A stretch of 64,000 nucleotides of DNA from Planctomycetaceae bacterium (GCA_014762625.1 JABURQ010000034.1:27397-91396), one strand, 5' to 3'. Shown: positions 17,515-27,723, counted from the first letter of the stretch. Notes: generated by a model not told the origin, from the letters alone. A program made the numbers and translations.

Positions 17515-19970
17515 CTACTTTGTTTGAAAGGACTCCGATTGTACGAATGCCAGTATCAGCGATTTTAGCCGATATTCGGCATCAATGAACTCCGATTTGA
17601 GATTTTCGACCGATTCCCGGTCTCCCAGGTCGAGCGATCGCCCTAACCCGTACGTCATTAAGCGTTTCACGATCGCTCGCGCGAACCATTCGTTCCGCTC
17701 TGCGACGAGATAATGCTGTAATGCGTCGATTCCCTCGATCCTGGTGCCGTTGGGAAGCTCGCTGCTCGCATCGACATTGACGGCGGGACGTTTGCGATGG
17801 GCGGGAATTTTTGTCCTCCAGCGGCCCACCGCATCGAAGTTTTCCAGCGGAATGCCCCACGGATCGATGCCGCGATGGCAGGCGTTGCACGACTGTTTCT
17901 CGCGATGGACGCAAGCTGTTCCTTCAGTGTCAGCTTGGCCAGGTCGGGGCGTTCTGCGTCGAGTTCCGGGACATCGGGCGGCGGTGGCGCGGGGGGTGAA
18001 TCGAGTAAACGATCCAGAATCCAGACCGCCCGTTTGATCGGATGCGAATCCTCGCCGTTCGAATTCGCCAGCAGGTACGAGCCCTGCGTGAGTAATCCGC
18101 CGCCGCGTGGGTTGTCGGCACTGAGCGAGACCGGCACGAATTCCGCAGAGCGTGGGCCTGTGAGGCCGTAATGCTTCGCCAGCGAATAATTCAGCATCGC
18201 CCAGTCGGAATCGAGCAGTTCCAACGCACTCCGGTTCTCTGTCAGCACTCGGCTAAAGTAGTGATGTGTTTCCAGTCTCATCTGCGATTTCAAATCATCG
18301 TCGAAGTCGGGATAGAATTCGGGATTGACGGCGACTCGATTCAAGGCATCCAGATCGAGCCACTGATCGACAAAGTGCTCGACAAACTCCGACGCACGGG
18401 CATCAGTCAGCATTCGTTCCACTTCGCCGGTGAGAACTTCGGGATGATGCAGTTTCTGTTGTGCGGCGAGCCGGAACAGTCTCTCATCCGGCATACTGCT
18501 CCAGAGAAAATACGACAGGCGGGACGCCAGTTCGTAATCGTTTAACGGCTGCGGCTCCCCAGTCCCGGACTCATCACGCTGTTCCACGACATACAGAAAG
18601 TGGGGCGAGACCAGCACGGACGCCAGCGTCTCGCGAACCGCCTCCTCAAACGAGTCACACTGCGGACGAATCACCTCGAACAGGTGTGCCGTCTGCTTGA
18701 CTTCCTCAGAAGTCGCCGGACGACGGAAAGCTTTCGTCATGAATGGTTGGAGAATGTGGCGAATTTTCTGCGTTTCGTCTTCCACCTGATCCGAACCGCT
18801 GAAGATCTCTGTGTGACTCTGCGGCGGCCAACTGGCATAAACCGGTGCGCGGAACTCGGCGGAGACGACCCGCAGCTCCAGCCGCGATCCAAACGGTGTC
18901 GGTGGTTTGGGAGCCTCCAGTGGTTGAAAGACCACTTTGCCTTTCTTCTTTGGCTTCGGTTGCGGCTGAGGTTGGACGTACTGGCGGTCGTCGTAGCGTA
19001 ATTCGTGCCCGTCCGCGTCGAGGAAATCGACCATGACGATCATCCCCTTGAAACCGGAGTTCCCGAACGCGATCGGTCCCGGCTGCGGAAAATCTTCCAT
19101 GCGACCGGTGAACGTCAGCGTCTGCACGCCTCCCCGCACGTCGGCGTCACCGATCACGCCGCGCGGAACGTGAATGATCCCCGGCACGTGTCCCAGAGTG
19201 ACGTGAATTCGCGGCACCGCCCTCCCCTCGGGAATCGACGATTCGACGGTCAGGTTCAGCTCAAACTTGCCGTGTCGCGGGAACTCGTTCAGATCGAGGA
19301 CGAACTCGGGCCGGACCGGTTCGTGGCCGGCAAATTTCCGATTGGGTAAACGCCCCCGCGCGGTCTCGCTCTGAGAGAACTCGTACAGTTTCGGTGGTTC
19401 GCCCGTGACGATCGCTTCCGCCAATCCTTGGCGGGCGGTTTTCAGATAGGTCTCGATCTGCGTGGGGGACATCTCCAGCGTCGAACTGTTATTCCGAAAG
19501 CCCTCTGACGAAGCGGGCTCGGGGGGGAGATCTTTCGCATAGTCCAGATCGACCTCCAGCAGATCGCGCATCGTGTTGGCGTATTCGTATCGCGTTAAAC
19601 GCCGCGTCACCACCCGTCCGTTCCGATATCGTTTGGCGGCGGCCGCCTCGCGCAGAAAACGCTGTAACCAGTCCGAAAGGATTTGACGTTCTTCGGGACT
19701 CGGCTGATCGGAATCCTGGGGCGGCATTTCTCCCGCGCTAATTTGATTCAACACATCGTGCCAGCGTTCGGGATTCTCTGCCGTTACGGGATTGGTCGGC
19801 ATCCGGTCGAAGCGAATCTCTCCCTCTTGCGTGTCCGGTCCGTGACAGTCCATGCAGTATTTCGCCAGCAATGGTTTGATCTGTTGATCGAAGAGCTTCT
19901 CGGTCGATTCTTCCGCGCGAACCGGAAGCGTCAGAGCCAATAACAGGATTGCGAACGACAGAATTCGCAT
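17515..19970 (-). pseudogene. DUF1592/DUF1588/DUF1585 protein with -1 frameshift near 17907
   Basis: The start at 19970 (MRILSFAILLLALTLPVRAEE) gives a signal peptide; the track start at 20300 does not. The order is cytochrome segment (CMDCHGPDTQEGEIRFD), DUF1587 (RLTRYEYANTMRDLLEVD), DUF1592 and DUF1588. The frame leaves the family pattern right after LTLKEQLAS. Inserting one C in the coding strand (GCGTCC>GCGTCCC, plus-strand ggac>gggac near 17907) restores SHREKQSCNACHRGIDPWGI and joins seamlessly to the downstream ORF 17515-17829 with GRWRTK. So a single base is missing in a short homopolymer and the second CxxCH haem site plus DUF1585 fall out of frame. This is either a sequencing or assembly slip or a real disabling mutation. 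The remainder looks under normal constraint, so I lean to an error. Confidence 0.85.
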
Positions 19971-20335
19971 GAAAAGCTCGCGGCAATATTGGAAGGCGGG
20001 ACTTGGGAAGGACAAATCAGCGGAGAGCCATATGATACGGCATTTCAGGCGATAAGACAAAGAGAATCTGTCGACGACCAGATTTCCTGCTCTGTTCAAG
20101 ATTTGGAAAGCGTCAACTTGCCGGGCATTCAGTTCCAGAGGAGCACTTTGGGAACCAGTCCATGGTATCAGTTCCCGATGTTTCAAAAATTTTCTTGTAC
20201 CTGCATCGGCTGTCAGTGATAATACGTTTACGCACTCGTAAGCCGCCATATCGCTACGTTCGAAGAGTTTGAGATACGGCCCATCTCGCCGAGTCCTCAC
20301 AACTTATTGCCCAATTTTTCCGCAGGAGACGTTTC
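19971..20335. other. Divergent intergenic spacer
   Basis: This 365-bp spacer separates the leftward DUF1592 gene from the rightward STN-repeat gene. The track ORFs in it have no recognisable features. It must contain promoters for both directions; only one weak rightward candidate was seen (listed separately). Confidence 0.45.
20195..20223 (+). promoter_or_regulatory. Weak candidate promoter for the STN-repeat gene
   Basis: TTGTAC (20195-20200), a 17-bp spacer and GATAAT (20218-20223) form a plausible sigma-70-type pair 113 bp before ATG 20336. The -35 matches the consensus at only three positions, so the call is tentative. Confidence 0.3.
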
Positions 20336-22939
20336 ATGCGCCTCGCCTCTCCTTTTTTTGTTTTCTTGACGTCCGCATGGTTGTTACTGGCGAACGTTGG
20401 TCCGGAAACATGCGGTTTTGGAACGAATCAAAACTCTGCGGAAGAGAAGAGTTGCACTTCCCAGGTCTCATCGGAAACGCAGACTCTCACGCCGAAAGAG
20501 CAACGCGAGCGGATGGAGGCCATCCTGAACCAGCCGTGGGAAGCTGATTTCAACAAGGTGCCACTCGGGAAAGTCTTGGAATCGTTCGGCAAGCAATACG
20601 GCATCGAGTTTGTGATCGACCCTAGCTACAAAGACGACATCGATTTGAAAGAACCTATCACGTTGCAGGTGAACCCGGGAATCATGACCGGCAAGTCACT
20701 GTTACGCGAGCTTCTATTGAAGCCTCGGATGTTGGAGTATCATTTTGAAAAATATTCTCTGCTGATTACAAGTGATGAAGCATTTCTGTTCGATCGCTAT
20801 GAGATTGAAGTCTATGGCTGCCAGGACTTGATTGCCGGCTCGGCGAAATTCAATCTCTCCGATCCCCAACAACGCAAGCGGCGCAAAAGGCTCATTCACG
20901 CTCTCGACATTCTGGTTCGACAACCGGAAATGATAGGCGAAAATTCGGAGCATCAATCTAGCCGTCCTTCCGAAGCGCAGCAGAAGGCCGGTGAAACACC
21001 CGGATTTTGGGAGTCAGATGAAGGGGAGGCGTCACCCGAAGAATATGTTAAAGCGGTCGAAGGCTCTCTCATTATTCGTTGCGAATCTGACGATCATGCG
21101 CTAGTGCGTCGTTATCTTCGAATGATTCGCGCCGCCCAGGATGGCGATCAAGAAGTGAAGTCTCTGCGGGATCAATCCGAAATCGCTGCGGAAAAATTTG
21201 TCACCGACGGTCGAAACAGAATCAACGCCATCCTCGATCAGCCGTGGAACATCGACGTTCATCAGGTGCCGTTTCAGAAGGTTCTCGAACAATTTGGCCG
21301 GCAGCACAACCTTGAGATCTTCATCGATCCGCGCGCCGTTGCCGATATCGCTTTGGAAGAACCATTCGACTTACAGATCGAACCGGGCGTGTTCTCCGGG
21401 AGAACGGTTTTGCGTCATTTCGTCTTGGGAGCAAGAGATGCCAGCTATCGCATCGTCGATCACTGCCTGTTCATCATGACCGAGATGGACTATTGGTTTA
21501 CTAGTCACGAAATTACGTTCCATCATTGTCGGGATCTGCTGGAGACACCGGTTAGTTGTGATGACATAGAGCAGCAACGACTGCAAAAACAGGCAGAGCT
21601 TGTCGATGTGCTCTATCAGATGATTCGGAATCCGGAGCCGTATTGGAGCGATAATGGAGGTTCCCCTGAATTGTATTATGAGTTTGTCAAAGCGTTCAAC
21701 GGATGCTTGTGTGTGCAGGCTCGCCCGGACGATCAGGGACGGATACGGAACTTTCTGCACCATCTTCGACATCAGAAAGAGCCTGAGAACAATCGCATCG
21801 AAGCCATTCTCAACAGGCCTTGGCAGGCCGACTTACAGCAAGTGCCGTTGCAGCAAGTGTTCGATCACTTCAGTGATCAGTACGGCTTCAAAATTGTGAT
21901 CGATCCGCGAGCCATTCGGGACATCGATCTTGAAGAACCGATCGATCTGGTGGTCACATCGAACACTATACCGGGAAAGACTGTTCTGCGGGATTTGATT
22001 CTGCGACCTAGGGATCTCTGTTATCGAATCTGCGACGGCGTTTTGTTGATGACTACCTATCAACAGTTCATTGAGTTTCCACTAGAACCCCAAGTCTATC
22101 GATGCAAACAATTGCTCACGACGAAAGATAAGGGATCACGCCGACAACTGATTAAACTTCTCAATAGACTGATCAGCTCCGAAGGTTCACCCGGTTTCTT
22201 TCCCTCCAAAGACTATTACGATGTCGAGTATGTGCGTTTCTTTGATACGTCTATTGTTATTAAAGCCTGTGCTGAAGATCATGAAATGGTATTGGAGTTT
22301 CTCGGGGAACTCGGTCTGTCGTTTGATGAACAAACGGAAGGAATTGTGACGCCTGAGGAATTGGCAGTCCGCAGACAACTGGCCTATCGAGCTCGTGTCG
22401 AAGAGGTTCTCGATCAACCGTGGGAAGCCGACTTTGCAGATGTGCCGCTGGGTGAGGTCTTTGAGACTTTGAGTCAACAAACAGGCATCGACATCCGGAT
22501 CGATCCAATCGTATTTTATGACATCGATCTCGAAGAACCCATCACGTTACAGGTCAAACCCGATCATATTCCCGGCAGATCGATTCTGCAGGATTTTCTG
22601 CTCGAAGAACGCAATTTGCGCTACCGGATTCGCAACGGGTATTTGCAAATCACAACCTGTTGGGAGAACTCCGAGAATGGATACAAAGCACACGCTTACA
22701 ATTGCCAGGATTTGTTTTTGTATTCCGCTGGCAAACACGCCACAGCAAAAGCCATCGTCAAAATCATCAGGGACATGATCTATATTCCCAGTTCGGAGTT
22801 GGACGATTGCGATGCCTGGGAGGAAGCCCCTCATTGGGTGAAGACGTATCGCGGTTGTCTGGTTGTGTACGGCATTCCCGAAGATCATGAACAGGTCAAA
22901 GACTTGCTGCAGAAACTCCGCGACTCGCGGAAGAAGTAA
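20336..22939 (+). CDS. Exported protein with four tandem STN-like repeats
   Basis: The 867-aa product has a signal-like N-terminus (SPFFVFLTSAWLLLANVG) and an AGGAGA ribosome site before ATG 20336. It contains four copies of a unit of about 200 aa, starting near residues 58, 293, 485 and 687. Each unit opens with R(M/I/V)(E/N)(A/E)(I/V)L(N/D)(Q/R)PW..D, followed by VP..(K/Q/G)V(L/F)(E/D), a short stretch with (I/V)DP and DI(D/A)L(K/E)EP, and then G(K/R)(S/T)(L/V/I)L(R/Q)..(L/V)L and YRI. This is the fold pattern of the secretin/TonB N-terminal short domain (STN), here without a secretin barrel. Units 1, 2 and 4 carry a C(Q/R)DL motif and unit 3 has CKQLL at the equivalent place. The role is unknown; a periplasmic scaffold or ligand-binding role is an inference from the fold. 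Confidence 0.75.
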   Translation: MRLASPFFVFLTSAWLLLANVGPETCGFGTNQNSAEEKSCTSQVSSETQTLTPKEQRERMEAILNQPWEADFNKVPLGKVLESFGKQYGIEFVIDPSYKDDIDLKEPITLQVNPGIMTGKSLLRELLLKPRMLEYHFEKYSLLITSDEAFLFDRYEIEVYGCQDLIAGSAKFNLSDPQQRKRRKRLIHALDILVRQPEMIGENSEHQSSRPSEAQQKAGETPGFWESDEGEASPEEYVKAVEGSLIIRCESDDHALVRRYLRMIRAAQDGDQEVKSLRDQSEIAAEKFVTDGRNRINAILDQPWNIDVHQVPFQKVLEQFGRQHNLEIFIDPRAVADIALEEPFDLQIEPGVFSGRTVLRHFVLGARDASYRIVDHCLFIMTEMDYWFTSHEITFHHCRDLLETPVSCDDIEQQRLQKQAELVDVLYQMIRNPEPYWSDNGGSPELYYEFVKAFNGCLCVQARPDDQGRIRNFLHHLRHQKEPENNRIEAILNRPWQADLQQVPLQQVFDHFSDQYGFKIVIDPRAIRDIDLEEPIDLVVTSNTIPGKTVLRDLILRPRDLCYRICDGVLLMTTYQQFIEFPLEPQVYRCKQLLTTKDKGSRRQLIKLLNRLISSEGSPGFFPSKDYYDVEYVRFFDTSIVIKACAEDHEMVLEFLGELGLSFDEQTEGIVTPEELAVRRQLAYRARVEEVLDQPWEADFADVPLGEVFETLSQQTGIDIRIDPIVFYDIDLEEPITLQVKPDHIPGRSILQDFLLEERNLRYRIRNGYLQITTCWENSENGYKAHAYNCQDLFLYSAGKHATAKAIVKIIRDMIYIPSSELDDCDAWEEAPHWVKTYRGCLVVYGIPEDHEQVKDLLQKLRDSRKK

Positions 22940-23340
22940 GATTTGAAAAGTAAGAGACTTCTAACAGGATATCCCCGCCGATCCCTCAGGCCGGTTGGGG
23001 GGCGAAGAGTAACTAAGGTCGCCGAGCAATAGCGAGGGCTCAAGACCGAAGGCGGTAGTTGCTATCTCCCCATCATGTGGGGGCGAAATGTGCCAGACTT
23101 CCCGTTCGAGTTTCTCTACGCCGCCGCGCTTTGTGTGAATTTCCGATCCTTGTCCTCAGCGGTCATTGAAACAGTTTTCAGTTTAAAGTGTTGAATTCTC
23201 AGCGTGCTTCGTGCACACCTCGTTTCACAACCTGCAGTCATCTGCTTTGATCGGCGTCATCGGCGTTCCAATTCTTTTGTGGCCGGTGAAACCGGCCCTA
23301 CGGCTACGGCAAATACAAGATTGACCGTGACAATTTGTGT

Positions 23341-23434
23341 GTACCAGAGTTAGCGTTCGGGGTTCTTCGATTTTGGATTCTGGATTTCCGATTTTGGAAG
23401 CCAGTGATCCACATCGCGATCTTTGGCAAGTTGA
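23341..23434 (+). repeat. Dispersed repeat, copy B1
   Basis: The text from gtaccagagttagcg through gcgatctttggcaagttg is repeated with moderate divergence at 63879-63964 in the same orientation, on the far side of the integrated element. Both copies are in gene-free host DNA. Confidence 0.7.
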
Positions 23435-23642
23435 TTATTCGTATTTCGCGCTTTGTTTTTTGTCCTTCGGTTTTGGAATCCAAACTGCCAAGAACCAAGT
23501 ACAAAGAACCAAGTACAAAATTCCCCATCTCCCGATCACCCCATCCCCCAATCTTCTGATGTGGTTTCACAATTGACTGTAAACGCAGCACAACGGGCCA
23601 TTCCCAGACAGACCTGATTTCAGATTTCGCAGCGGATGGTCC

Positions 23643-23715
23643 CAAAACCGGGCAAAACCATCGGGTTTCGTTCGAAGATGAGAACTTGAGAAGTTGAGGT
23701 CTTGCAAAAAGCTCA
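23643..23715 (-). repeat. Dispersed 73-bp repeat, inverted copy of 2741-2813
   Basis: Reverse complement of this stretch matches 2741-2813 with about eight mismatches, including an uninterrupted core of more than 30 bases. Confidence 0.75.
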
Positions 23716-23875
23716 TCTTTGAAAACCCTCGGAATTCAGCCATCAGACAGCGGAATTTTTTCCGAACACGAAAAACAAAAAAAGATGGCATCGCGTGAGA
23801 TTCTGCACCACAATACGCCCGAGGATGTATGGCCTCGAAAACGGTCTCCTTCCTCGTGAATAAAGCTCCTGATCC

Positions 23876-26800
23876 ATGTCTGACTCGAACCTCGAATCCC
23901 CATCCACTGACGGAAAACTGATGAGTCCCGGCTTTCTCGGCCTGGTCGCCACTCAGTTTCTCGGCTCGTTCAACGACAATATGTTCCGCTGGCTGGCGGT
24001 GCCGTTCGCGAAACTGGTCATCGATAACGAAGTCGCCCTCTCGCTGGGATTGGTTTGCTTCACCGTGCCGTTCCTGCTGTTGGCCGCACACGCCGGCTAT
24101 CTGGCCGACAAATTTTCGAAACGGAAGGTGATCGTCGCCTGCAAGGTGGCGGAGATTGTGTTGATGACGCTCGGCGTCATCGCCATGGCGATGGGGAATG
24201 TGACCTTTCTCTTTATTGTCGTGGCCATGATGGGAGCCCAGTCGGCGTTGTTCAGTCCTGCCAAGTTTGGGGCGATTCCCGAACTGGTTGGGTCCCAGAA
24301 AATCACCTCCGCGAACGGCGTAATGGCCCTCACGTCGGTGGTGGCATGTGCCGCCGGTTTTATTGCGGGGAACTTTCTGTTCGGTTTCACCGTCAATCCG
24401 GAACTCGGCATCGAAGGAGGAATCACCCCTCTTTATGCGGCGGTGGCGTTAATCGGCGTCGCCGTGATGGGCTGGGGCACCTCGTTGTTCGTGACCCAGA
24501 GTCCCGCTGCCGATCCGGATCAGACATTCCCCTGGGATGCCTTCAGCAACACGGTTCGCGACTTGAAATATCTCGGCGGAAATCGTCCCCTGCTCCGGAC
24601 GGCGTTGGGCATCTCCTTTTTCTGGTTGCTGGCATCGCTCGCACAGATGACGATCGACCCCTTCGTGCTGGAACAACTGCATCTCGATCAGAAAGATGTC
24701 GGCATCTACCTCGGGGTCCTCGTCGTCGGGTTGGGTTTGGGATCGGTGCTGTCGGGTCTGTGGTCGAAGGGGGCCGTGGAGTTAGGGATCGTCCCGATCG
24801 GTGCGGCGATTATCACGGTCGGAGCCGGTTCGCTGGCGATCGTCGGAAGTGTCGTCGAGCAGTACGCCACAATTTCGCTGGCTGGAAAATACAGCGCCTT
24901 TGCCGCCCTGTTTACCTTGGGAGTGGGGGCCGGCCTGTTTAATGTACCGCTGGAAGCCTTCATGCAGCATCGCAGCGAACGGGAAACACGCGGACGCATC
25001 CTGGCCGCAAAGAACTTTATCTCCTTCTCGATGATGCTCGTTTCGGCGTTTCTGTTCTGGTTACTGAAAGGTCAACTCGGAATGGCGGCGGGGAGCATCT
25101 TCATGGTGGTCGCTTTCGCGACGATACCGGTCATTCTGTATGCCGCCTGGTTATTGCCGCAGGCAACGATTCGGGCGATCGTCTGGTTATTGACGCATAC
25201 GATTTACCGCGTGCGGGTGAAGGGATTGGAAAACCTTCCCGAACGGGGCGGAGCGTTATTGGTCGCCAATCATGTTTCGTGGTTGGACGGAATTCTGCTA
25301 TTGTTGGTCTCCTCGCGAAACATTCGCATGATTGCCTGGGCGGATTACGTTCAAGGGGGATTTGTCGGTTGGCTGTCGAAAATCTTCGGCGTGATTCCGA
25401 TCAAGTCGACCGACGGTCCGAAGTCAATCGTCCAATCGTTGAAAACCGCTCGCGAGGCGGTCGAGAATGGCGAACTGGTGTGTATTTTTGCCGAGGGGGA
25501 AATTACGCGAACCGGCGGTTTACAGCCGTTTCAACGCGGTATGATGCAGATCATTAAAGGGACGGGAGCCCCGGTGATTCCCATTTATCTCGACGGGTTA
25601 TGGGGGTCGGTGTTCAGTTATTCGGGAGGCCGGTTTTTCTGGAAGCGGCCTCAACGCTGGCCTTATCCCGTGTCGATTAACTTTGGAGAGAAAATACATG
25701 ACCCCAATGACGTCCACGAAGTGCGTCAAGCGGTGCAACATTTAGGAGTCGAAGCCATGGAAGATCGAAAAGCCGGTATGTTGATCCCTCCCCGCGTCTT
25801 TCTCAGAAAATGCAAACAGAACGGTTCCCGTGAAAAAGTGGTCGACTCAGCCGGAACTTCTCTCACGGGCAAGAAGCTGATCCTGGCGTCGCTGGTGTTG
25901 CGGTCGGTCTTAAGGCGGACGACGTTCGAACCCGGCGAGGAAAAAATCGGCATCTTGTTACCACCTTCTGTCGGTGGAGTGCTGGCGAATACCGCCGTCG
26001 CTCTCGATGGACGTGTCGCTGTTAACTTGAACTACACGATGTCGGATGATGTGGTTTCCTATTGCGTGAAAGAGGCCGGCATCAAGCACGTGCTGACCAG
26101 CAAACGATTTCTGGAAAAGAAACCGACCGAGCTCGAAGGAGCCGAGTTTGTCTTTCTTGAGGACATCAAGGAACAAGCCGGTCTGGGAGACAAACTGACC
26201 GCGGCTCTGATGACGTACGTCGTTCCGGTCCGCCTCGTTGAACGGATACTCGGGTTGCACAAGAAGTCGCCCGATGACCTGTTTTCGATCATCTTCACCT
26301 CGGGTTCGACCGGCGAGCCGAAGGGTGTCATGCTCTCTTATGCGAATGTGATGTCGAACGTCCAGGCGGTCGAGCAAATGTTTCATTTTACCAAAGAGGA
26401 TGTGTTTCTCGGCACACTGCCGTTTTTTCATTCCTTTGGATTCACCGGAACGCTGTGGCTGGTGCTTTGTCTCGACCCGAAAGGCGTTTATCACTTTAAT
26501 CCACTCGACTGTCGCACGATCGGGAAACTCGCTGAAAAGCACAACGTCACGATTACGATGGCGACGCCAACCTTTCTCCGCAGTTATCTGAAACGCTGCA
26601 CGCCCGAGCAATTCCACAAGCTCGATACCGTGGTGGTCGGGGCCGAGAAGTTGCCGCAGGATCTGGCAAAAGCCTTCGAGGAGAAATTCGGTGTCTTTCC
26701 GACGGAAGGTTACGGCACGACCGAATTATCGCCCGTGGCCGCGGTCAACGTGCCGCCAAATCGATCCGGCCCGACGGAACAGACGGCGTGTCGTCCGGGA

Positions 26801-27400
26801 ACGGTGGGCCGCCCCCTGCCCGGCGTTTCGGCACGTATCGCGCATCCGGACACCGGCGAGGAACTGGGGATCAATGAAGAGGGGATACTATGGATTAGCG
26901 GTCCGAATGTGATGTCCGGCTATCTGAATAACGACGAGAAGACGAAAGAGGTGCTCGTCGATCACTGGTACAATACCGGCGACATTGCCAGGATCGATGA
27001 AGAAGGCTTCGTGGAAATTACAGGACGTCTCAGCCGGTTCTCCAAAATCGGCGGCGAAATGGTCCCCCACGTTCGCATCGAAAATGCGTTAGCGAAAATC
27101 ATCGATGAAGCCGCCCCCGTCAGTGAAGAGGACGACAATCCCCTTCCCCGCGTGGCAGTCACTGCTGTTCCGGATGCGAAAAAGGGAGAGCGAATCATCG
27201 TGCTTCACAAACGGCTGACGATTCCACTGGATGAAATCCTGCAAAAGCTGACCGAATCGGGGCTCCCCAATATCTGGATTCCGAGTCGGGATTCGTTCCT
27301 GGAAGTCGAAGAAATCCCGCTGTTGGGGACCGGAAAACTCGATTTGAAGTCGGTGAAAGAGGTTGCGATGCAGAAGTATGCCGGTGTTGCTTCCCGTTGA
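23876..27400 (+). CDS. aas: LplT-PlsC-acyl-ACP synthetase fusion (lysophospholipid repair)
   Basis: The 1174-aa protein joins three modules. Residues 1-430 are a multi-span MFS transporter like LplT (MSPGFLGLVATQFLGSFNDN at the start). Residues 440-650 are an acyltransferase with ANHVSWLDG (the NHx4D catalytic motif) near 463 and FAEGEITRTG. Residues 690-1170 are an AMP-forming ligase with FTSGSTGEPKG near 808, GYGTTELSP and YNTGDIARID. In E. coli the equivalents LplT and Aas import and re-acylate lysophospholipids with acyl-ACP; here they are one polypeptide, as in several other bacteria. It would sit in the cytoplasmic membrane and recycle 2-acyl-lysophospholipids. The gene stands alone between repeat DNA and the tRNA-Ala gene, and is complete. 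Confidence 0.88.
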   Translation: MSDSNLESPSTDGKLMSPGFLGLVATQFLGSFNDNMFRWLAVPFAKLVIDNEVALSLGLVCFTVPFLLLAAHAGYLADKFSKRKVIVACKVAEIVLMTLGVIAMAMGNVTFLFIVVAMMGAQSALFSPAKFGAIPELVGSQKITSANGVMALTSVVACAAGFIAGNFLFGFTVNPELGIEGGITPLYAAVALIGVAVMGWGTSLFVTQSPAADPDQTFPWDAFSNTVRDLKYLGGNRPLLRTALGISFFWLLASLAQMTIDPFVLEQLHLDQKDVGIYLGVLVVGLGLGSVLSGLWSKGAVELGIVPIGAAIITVGAGSLAIVGSVVEQYATISLAGKYSAFAALFTLGVGAGLFNVPLEAFMQHRSERETRGRILAAKNFISFSMMLVSAFLFWLLKGQLGMAAGSIFMVVAFATIPVILYAAWLLPQATIRAIVWLLTHTIYRVRVKGLENLPERGGALLVANHVSWLDGILLLLVSSRNIRMIAWADYVQGGFVGWLSKIFGVIPIKSTDGPKSIVQSLKTAREAVENGELVCIFAEGEITRTGGLQPFQRGMMQIIKGTGAPVIPIYLDGLWGSVFSYSGGRFFWKRPQRWPYPVSINFGEKIHDPNDVHEVRQAVQHLGVEAMEDRKAGMLIPPRVFLRKCKQNGSREKVVDSAGTSLTGKKLILASLVLRSVLRRTTFEPGEEKIGILLPPSVGGVLANTAVALDGRVAVNLNYTMSDDVVSYCVKEAGIKHVLTSKRFLEKKPTELEGAEFVFLEDIKEQAGLGDKLTAALMTYVVPVRLVERILGLHKKSPDDLFSIIFTSGSTGEPKGVMLSYANVMSNVQAVEQMFHFTKEDVFLGTLPFFHSFGFTGTLWLVLCLDPKGVYHFNPLDCRTIGKLAEKHNVTITMATPTFLRSYLKRCTPEQFHKLDTVVVGAEKLPQDLAKAFEEKFGVFPTEGYGTTELSPVAAVNVPPNRSGPTEQTACRPGTVGRPLPGVSARIAHPDTGEELGINEEGILWISGPNVMSGYLNNDEKTKEVLVDHWYNTGDIARIDEEGFVEITGRLSRFSKIGGEMVPHVRIENALAKIIDEAAPVSEEDDNPLPRVAVTAVPDAKKGERIIVLHKRLTIPLDEILQKLTESGLPNIWIPSRDSFLEVEEIPLLGTGKLDLKSVKEVAMQKYAGVASR

Positions 27401-27613
27401 ACCGACAATCGTCGTAAAATGGGTGCGGCAGTCATGTTGGCGAGCTTGACAGTCGCTATCAACAGTGGTACGAATAGGCATATCCGACTTGGAAAAATGA
27501 TTGAAACCGGTAAATTCGGTGAAGATCGTGGCCTCCATTTCCGATGAAAAATGAGATGTCAGGCGAACCACTTTTCTGAACGGTGCGTCTGACTCAAAAG
27601 AAGACCCAACCAC

Positions 27614-27686
27614 GGGGGATTAGCTCAGTTGGGAGAGCGTTTGGCTGGCAGCCAAAAGGTCACCGGTTCGAGCCCGGTATCCTCCA
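27614..27686 (+). tRNA. tRNA-Ala, anticodon GGC
   Basis: The 73-nt sequence folds as a full cloverleaf: acceptor GGGGGAT/ATCCTCC, D arm GCTC-AGTTGGGA-GAGC, anticodon stem TTTGG/CCAAA with loop CTGGCAG (anticodon GGC, reading GCC alanine codons), a five-base variable region, and T arm ACCGG-TTCGAGC-CCGGT, then discriminator A. CCA is not encoded. Its 3' part from base 27642 lies inside the att core, so this part was supplied by the integrated element and restores a functional tRNA. Confidence 0.97.
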
Positions 27687-27689
27687 CTT
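27642..27689 (+). repeat. attL of the integrated element (48-bp direct repeat)
   Basis: The 48 bases from the anticodon stem of tRNA-Ala to three bases past the discriminator are identical to 63427-63474. The bases on both sides differ between the copies, so the limits are exact. An integrase gene lies 160 bp away. This is the classic att arrangement for tRNA-targeting tyrosine recombinases. Confidence 0.96.
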
Positions 27690-27706
27690 AACATAAACTG
27701 CTGTCA

Positions 27707-27723
27707 GACCGCATCTTGCGGTC
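27707..27723. other. Hairpin just downstream of attL
   Basis: GACCGCA-tct-TGCGGTC is a perfect 7-bp hairpin 21 bases after the tRNA end. It shares the gcatcttgc centre with the terminator after attR (63484-63510) but has no T-tract. It may end tRNA transcription now that the native terminator has been displaced 35.8 kb away. Confidence 0.5.

Larger units (their letters stand above)
22940..23875. repeat. 936-bp gene-free region with dispersed repeats
   Basis: No credible gene is seen. The region carries a GC-rich inverted repeat (ggccggtgaaaccggcc at about 23281-23297) and two stretches that recur elsewhere in the window: 23341-23434 (also at 63879-63964) and 23643-23715 (inverted at 2741-2813). 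AT-rich text such as gccaagaaccaagtacaaag near 23490 is internally repeated. Confidence 0.55.

Noticed and set aside
25958-26617. 219-aa minus-strand ORF over the aas fusion
   Set aside because: Antisense shadow of the ligase domain.
27447-27475. TTGACA-17-TACGAA as a tRNA-Ala promoter
   Set aside because: It lies about 140 bp before the tRNA and the -10 is poor.
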